This document shows, piece after piece, positions 5,800 to 8,059 of a stretch of DNA of 8,059 bases. The notes under the pieces are model-generated. The model had not been told where the DNA came from. It worked only from the letters and a program-made list of their open reading frames with translations, and searched no databases. This stretch comes from SXMI01 sp964391365 (GTDB lineage Bacteria; Actinomycetota; Acidimicrobiia; Acidimicrobiales; Microtrichaceae): positions 1 through 8,059 of the forward strand of contig CAYMKW010000124.1 of assembly GCA_964391365.1 (NCBI GenBank), in the 5' to 3' direction. Positions within the stretch are counted from its first letter, which is position 1. Every line of letters begins with the position of its first letter. Made by a program: the position numbers and the translations under genes.

Positions 5800-7053
5800 T
5801 CAGCGACGTCGGTCGGCGCAGCGGATCGCCGCGGCACCGATCTGCGCGATCCGCAGGTCACCCACGGGGGTGCCGCTGCCGCGGTTGCAGACGTAGGCGA
5901 CGCTCAGCTCCCGGGTCGGATCGCACCACGCACCCGACCCGCCCAGGCCGAAGTGGCCGAACGCCGTGCCGACCGTGCCGCTGGTGGTGAACACCCGGTG
6001 GTAGCCGAGGCGCCAGTCCATCGGCATGACCAGCACCAGGTCCGGACCGTGCCCGTGAACCTGCGACATGGCCTCGACCTGCTCGGGTGACACGACCCGG
6101 ACACCGTCGACGGTGCCCCCGCCGGCGAGCGCCGCGTAGAGCTTGGCGAGCGACCGGGCGGTGAAGAAGCCGTTGGCGGCCGGGATCTCGGCGTCCATCA
6201 CCTCGGGGGCACCGAGCACCTCGTCGACCCCCCGGGGTGCGAGCGCGTTGGCCAGACGGCGGGTGTTGACCGGGCCCGGCAGCGCCGAGACGACCTTGCC
6301 CATCTGCTTGGACACCCGCTTCTCGATGCGCCGGAGCGGCTTCCACGGCGACCGGGGGAGCATCACCGGTTCGAGCGGAGCCACCCGGAAACGCTGCGCC
6401 GCAGGCAGTCCCACGCTGAGCCCGTCGAGTCCGAGCGGCTCGGCCAGGTCCGTGCGGACGAAGTCCCCGACGCTCCGCCCCGTGACCCGGCGGACGAGCT
6501 CACCGGCGAGCCACCCGTAGGTCAGGGCGTGGTAGCCGTGGCGGCTGCCCGGCCGGTACGCCGGCGTGGCCGCCGCCAGGGCGTCGGTCATCCGCTCCCA
6601 GTCGAGCATCGCCGAGGCGTCGGGCACCAGGCTTCGGATCCGGTGCAACCCGGCGGAGTGGGTCAGCACGTGGGCGACGGTGAGCCGTTCCTTGCGGGCC
6701 TGGGCGAACTCGGGCCAGTAGTCGGCGACCGGTGCGTCGACGTCGATCAGTCCCCGGTCGACGAGCACGTGCACCGCCGTGGACACCACCCCCTTGGTGG
6801 TGGAGAAGCACATGGCCAGCGTGTCGCGCTGCCACGGCACGCGCTCGGCGTCGGCCGTCTCCTCCTTGGTGCCGCCCCACAGGTCGACCACCTTGACGCC
6901 CCGGTGGTAGATGCTGACCGCCGCCCCGCCGGTGGTCCGGGCGAGCTGCTTGCGGAACGTGGCCCGCACGTCGTCGAAGTCGTCGTGGACCTCACCCGAG
7001 ACGGACCCGGTGACGCTGAGGTGCCCGGCGGGTGTCGCTGCGACCTGCCCCAT
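5800..7053 (-). CDS. Serine hydrolase of the beta-lactamase / EstB-type family
   Basis: A 417-residue enzyme of the serine beta-lactamase-like fold (class C / esterase EstB group). STTK (residues 84-87, in MCFSTTKGVV) is the SxxK motif with nucleophile S84 and base K87. Y174 in GYHALTYGW is the expected tyrosine of the second motif (YxN/YxA position). HFGLGGSG (367-374) takes the place of the KTG box, with His-Phe-Gly as is usual in esterase-type members. LTHSAGL (130-136) and the DxxAPVADYWPEF segment are also typical of the family. No signal peptide is visible at the N-terminus (MGQVAATPAGHLSVTG), so it is probably cytoplasmic and more likely an esterase or amidase than a resistance beta-lactamase. 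The start is supported by AGGA (plus-strand TCCT, 7061-7064) 7 nt before the ATG. It converges on the RCC1-repeat gene and diverges from the gene at 7325. Confidence 0.88.
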   Translation of the reverse strand: MGQVAATPAGHLSVTGSVSGEVHDDFDDVRATFRKQLARTTGGAAVSIYHRGVKVVDLWGGTKEETADAERVPWQRDTLAMCFSTTKGVVSTAVHVLVDRGLIDVDAPVADYWPEFAQARKERLTVAHVLTHSAGLHRIRSLVPDASAMLDWERMTDALAAATPAYRPGSRHGYHALTYGWLAGELVRRVTGRSVGDFVRTDLAEPLGLDGLSVGLPAAQRFRVAPLEPVMLPRSPWKPLRRIEKRVSKQMGKVVSALPGPVNTRRLANALAPRGVDEVLGAPEVMDAEIPAANGFFTARSLAKLYAALAGGGTVDGVRVVSPEQVEAMSQVHGHGPDLVLVMPMDWRLGYHRVFTTSGTVGTAFGHFGLGGSGAWCDPTRELSVAYVCNRGSGTPVGDLRIAQIGAAAIRCADRRR

Positions 7054-7059
7054 AGAGGA

Positions 7060-7074
7060 TTCCTACCCTAGGAA
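7060..7074. promoter_or_regulatory. Inverted repeat over the translation start region of the serine hydrolase
   Basis: TTCCTA (7060-7065), CCC, TAGGAA (7069-7074) is a perfect 6-bp inverted repeat. Its left arm contains the ribosome binding site of the minus-strand gene (AGGA on that strand), 7 nt before the ATG. On the minus strand it also contains TAGGGT, which fits a TAnnnT -10 box, but I see no matching -35. It could be an operator, or an RNA hairpin hiding the ribosome binding site. Confidence 0.35.
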
Positions 7075-7180
7075 CGACCGGGAACCGGCTGGGTGATCCT
7101 GCCTGCGCAGCCACGGACCTGCGCTCGCTCCGCTCCGGTCCGCATCCAGCGCTCGGCGCGAGAAAGACATCCGGAGCCGA

Positions 7181-7212
7181 GGAGCGCACCGACATGGTGT
7201 CGGTTACGCTCC
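7181..7212. promoter_or_regulatory. Long inverted repeat / hairpin in the divergent intergenic region
   Basis: GGAGCG (7181-7186) pairs with CGCTCC (7207-7212), and ACCGACA (7188-7194) pairs with TGTCGGT (7198-7204), around a 3-nt loop TGG. The result is a 13-bp stem broken only by an internal bulge (C against TA). It lies 112 bases upstream of the GTG at 7325 and about 130 bases upstream of the divergent hydrolase start. In a divergent gap a terminator is not expected, so an operator, a 5' leader structure or a remnant are the options. TACGCT (7205-7210) on the right arm fits a -10 pattern but has no convincing -35. Confidence 0.4.
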
Positions 7213-7324
7213 GCCCGGTGGGTGGCTGCCTGCAGGTTCGGTGTGGGTTCTGGGTGTCGTGTGACGCCCCGGTGAGAGAACTCGGCTTCGGCGACGTGCT
7301 GGGTGGTGTTGTGGAGGGAACGTG

Positions 7325-8059
7325 GTGAACGTCCGGCGACGGTGGGTGTCGGTGCTGGCAGCGGTCGCGCTGGTGGGGTCGTTGCTGGGGTTCTCGGCGG
7401 TAGTGGTCGAGGGGGTCGCGCCGGTCGGTTCGCCGGTCGCGGCACCGGTGGCATCGGCTGCGCCGGTAGCTGGTGGTCTGGGCTACACGGCGCTCGCAGC
7501 GCCGTGTCGGGCGGTCGACACCCGCAACGCCGGCGGGACGCTCGGAGCGGGTGGCACTCGGGACTTCCGGATGCGAGGGAGCACGACGTTCGCCGCCCAG
7601 GGTGGGAACGCGTCGGGGTGTGGGGTGCCGTCGACGGCCGCCGCGGTCGAGGTGTCGATCACCGCGGTCACACCATCGGGTGCGAACGGGTTCGTCCGCG
7701 CGTTCCCCGCCGGGTCGAGTGTGAACGCGGCGTTCCTCAACTACACCGTCGGTCGGGGCATCACGAACACCGGCACCGTGCCGCTCAACACCGCGGTCAC
7801 GAACGACCTGGGGGTCGCGAACTTCGGGGGGACGATCCACGTGATCGTCGACATCCAGGGCTACTTCGCACCCACCACCGGCTCGTCCTACGTGCCGCTC
7901 GCCGCGCCGTGCCGGGTGGTCGACACCCGCAACGCCGGCGGGACGATCACCGCGAACGGGTCCCGGGCATTCCAGGTCGCCGGAGCGGGCGGCGGGTTCG
8001 CCACCCAGGGCGGCACCGCAGGCGGGTGTGGGGTCCCCGACGGCGCATCGACGACCGGG
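7325..8059 (+). CDS. Secreted modular protein with VDTR/VDVQGYF modules, 3'-truncated by the window edge
   Basis: The frame is open for 245 codons to the last base, so the C-terminal part is missing. The start chosen is GTG 7325, with GGAGGG (7313-7318) 6 nt upstream; GTG 7322 would leave only 3 nt. RRR (4-6) followed by a hydrophobic stretch (residues 8-28) and ASA (43-45) before AP form an export signal. Module 1 runs from GGLGYTAL (residue 50) to DIQGYF (ending at 181). Module 2 starts with SYVPLAAPCRVVDTR (188) and is cut by the window end just after GCGVPDG. The landmarks, cysteines and linker (TGSSYVPL) match the gene at 2074, so the two are paralogues. Whether RCC1 repeats follow here too cannot be seen. 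It is likely an extracellular or surface protein. Confidence 0.88.
   Translation, partial: MNVRRRWVSVLAAVALVGSLLGFSAVVVEGVAPVGSPVAAPVASAAPVAGGLGYTALAAPCRAVDTRNAGGTLGAGGTRDFRMRGSTTFAAQGGNASGCGVPSTAAAVEVSITAVTPSGANGFVRAFPAGSSVNAAFLNYTVGRGITNTGTVPLNTAVTNDLGVANFGGTIHVIVDIQGYFAPTTGSSYVPLAAPCRVVDTRNAGGTITANGSRAFQVAGAGGGFATQGGTAGGCGVPDGASTTG
7472..7495 (+). repeat. 24-base exact match to 2254-2277 at the start of the first module
   Basis: The 24 bases encoding GGLGYTAL are identical here and at 2254-2277 in the paralogous gene. Downstream the two genes stay similar in protein but differ at many third positions. This supports common descent of the two N-terminal regions, possibly with local gene conversion. 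Confidence 0.7.

Noticed and set aside
7075..7180. Possible RNA gene in the GC-rich gap upstream of the hydrolase
   Set aside because: Only a weak 6-bp stem (CGGACC with GGTCCG, around 7114-7142, 17-nt loop) was seen, with no tRNA-like fold or conserved motif.
7322..7324. GTG at 7322 as the start of the last gene
   Set aside because: Only 3 nt from the GGAGGG site; GTG 7325 has a normal 6-nt spacing.
6992..7840. Minus-strand open frame of 282 codons across the divergent gap and the gene at 7325
   Set aside because: It lies antisense to a well-supported secreted protein gene and is Arg-rich without motifs.

Overview
The window is very GC-rich, almost fully coding, and uses a mix of ATG and GTG starts. 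Secreted proteins carry Ala/Pro-rich export leaders, and one is a lipoprotein with a Ser/Thr/Gly-rich linker. Together with the PCR-x-VDTR ... VDVQGYF modules, this suggests a high-GC actinobacterium, perhaps of the Acidimicrobiia (Ilumatobacter/Iamia type). That placement rests on general resemblance recalled from memory, not on a marker gene. I see no rRNA, tRNA, CRISPR array, transposase or phage gene.

Layout. (1) Positions 1-447 hold the 3' part of a von Willebrand factor A (vWA) protein gene, followed at once by two stem-loops (449-464, and a perfect 15-bp stem at 466-505) that probably end its transcript. (2) A short unknown gene (547-948, GTG start, good ribosome binding site) is followed 9 nt later by a lipoprotein alpha/beta hydrolase gene (958-1938); the two are probably cotranscribed. 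(3) A possible promoter near 1982-2011 precedes a 1182-residue secreted protein (2074-5622). It has an export signal, three cysteine-paired modules of about 130 residues, then fourteen RCC1-type repeats at an almost exact 50-residue period. (4) A convergent gene on the minus strand (5800-7053) encodes a serine hydrolase of the beta-lactamase/EstB type without an obvious signal peptide. (5) A 271-base divergent intergenic region holds two inverted repeats. (6) A second secreted-protein gene (from 7325, running off the window) has the same leader style and the same N-terminal modules as gene (3), so the two are paralogues separated by the hydrolase gene.

How they may work together. The common theme is the cell envelope and exterior: two large modular secreted proteins and a surface lipoprotein esterase-like enzyme. 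The most striking object is the large protein with 14 RCC1 blades, since 14 is twice the seven blades of one closed RCC1 propeller, and every blade carries a cysteine pair. The RCC1 fold is also that of the secreted beta-lactamase inhibitor BLIP-II, and the next gene encodes a beta-lactamase-fold hydrolase. This pairing is interesting but unproven. I do not see a clear multi-gene defence or biosynthetic system here.
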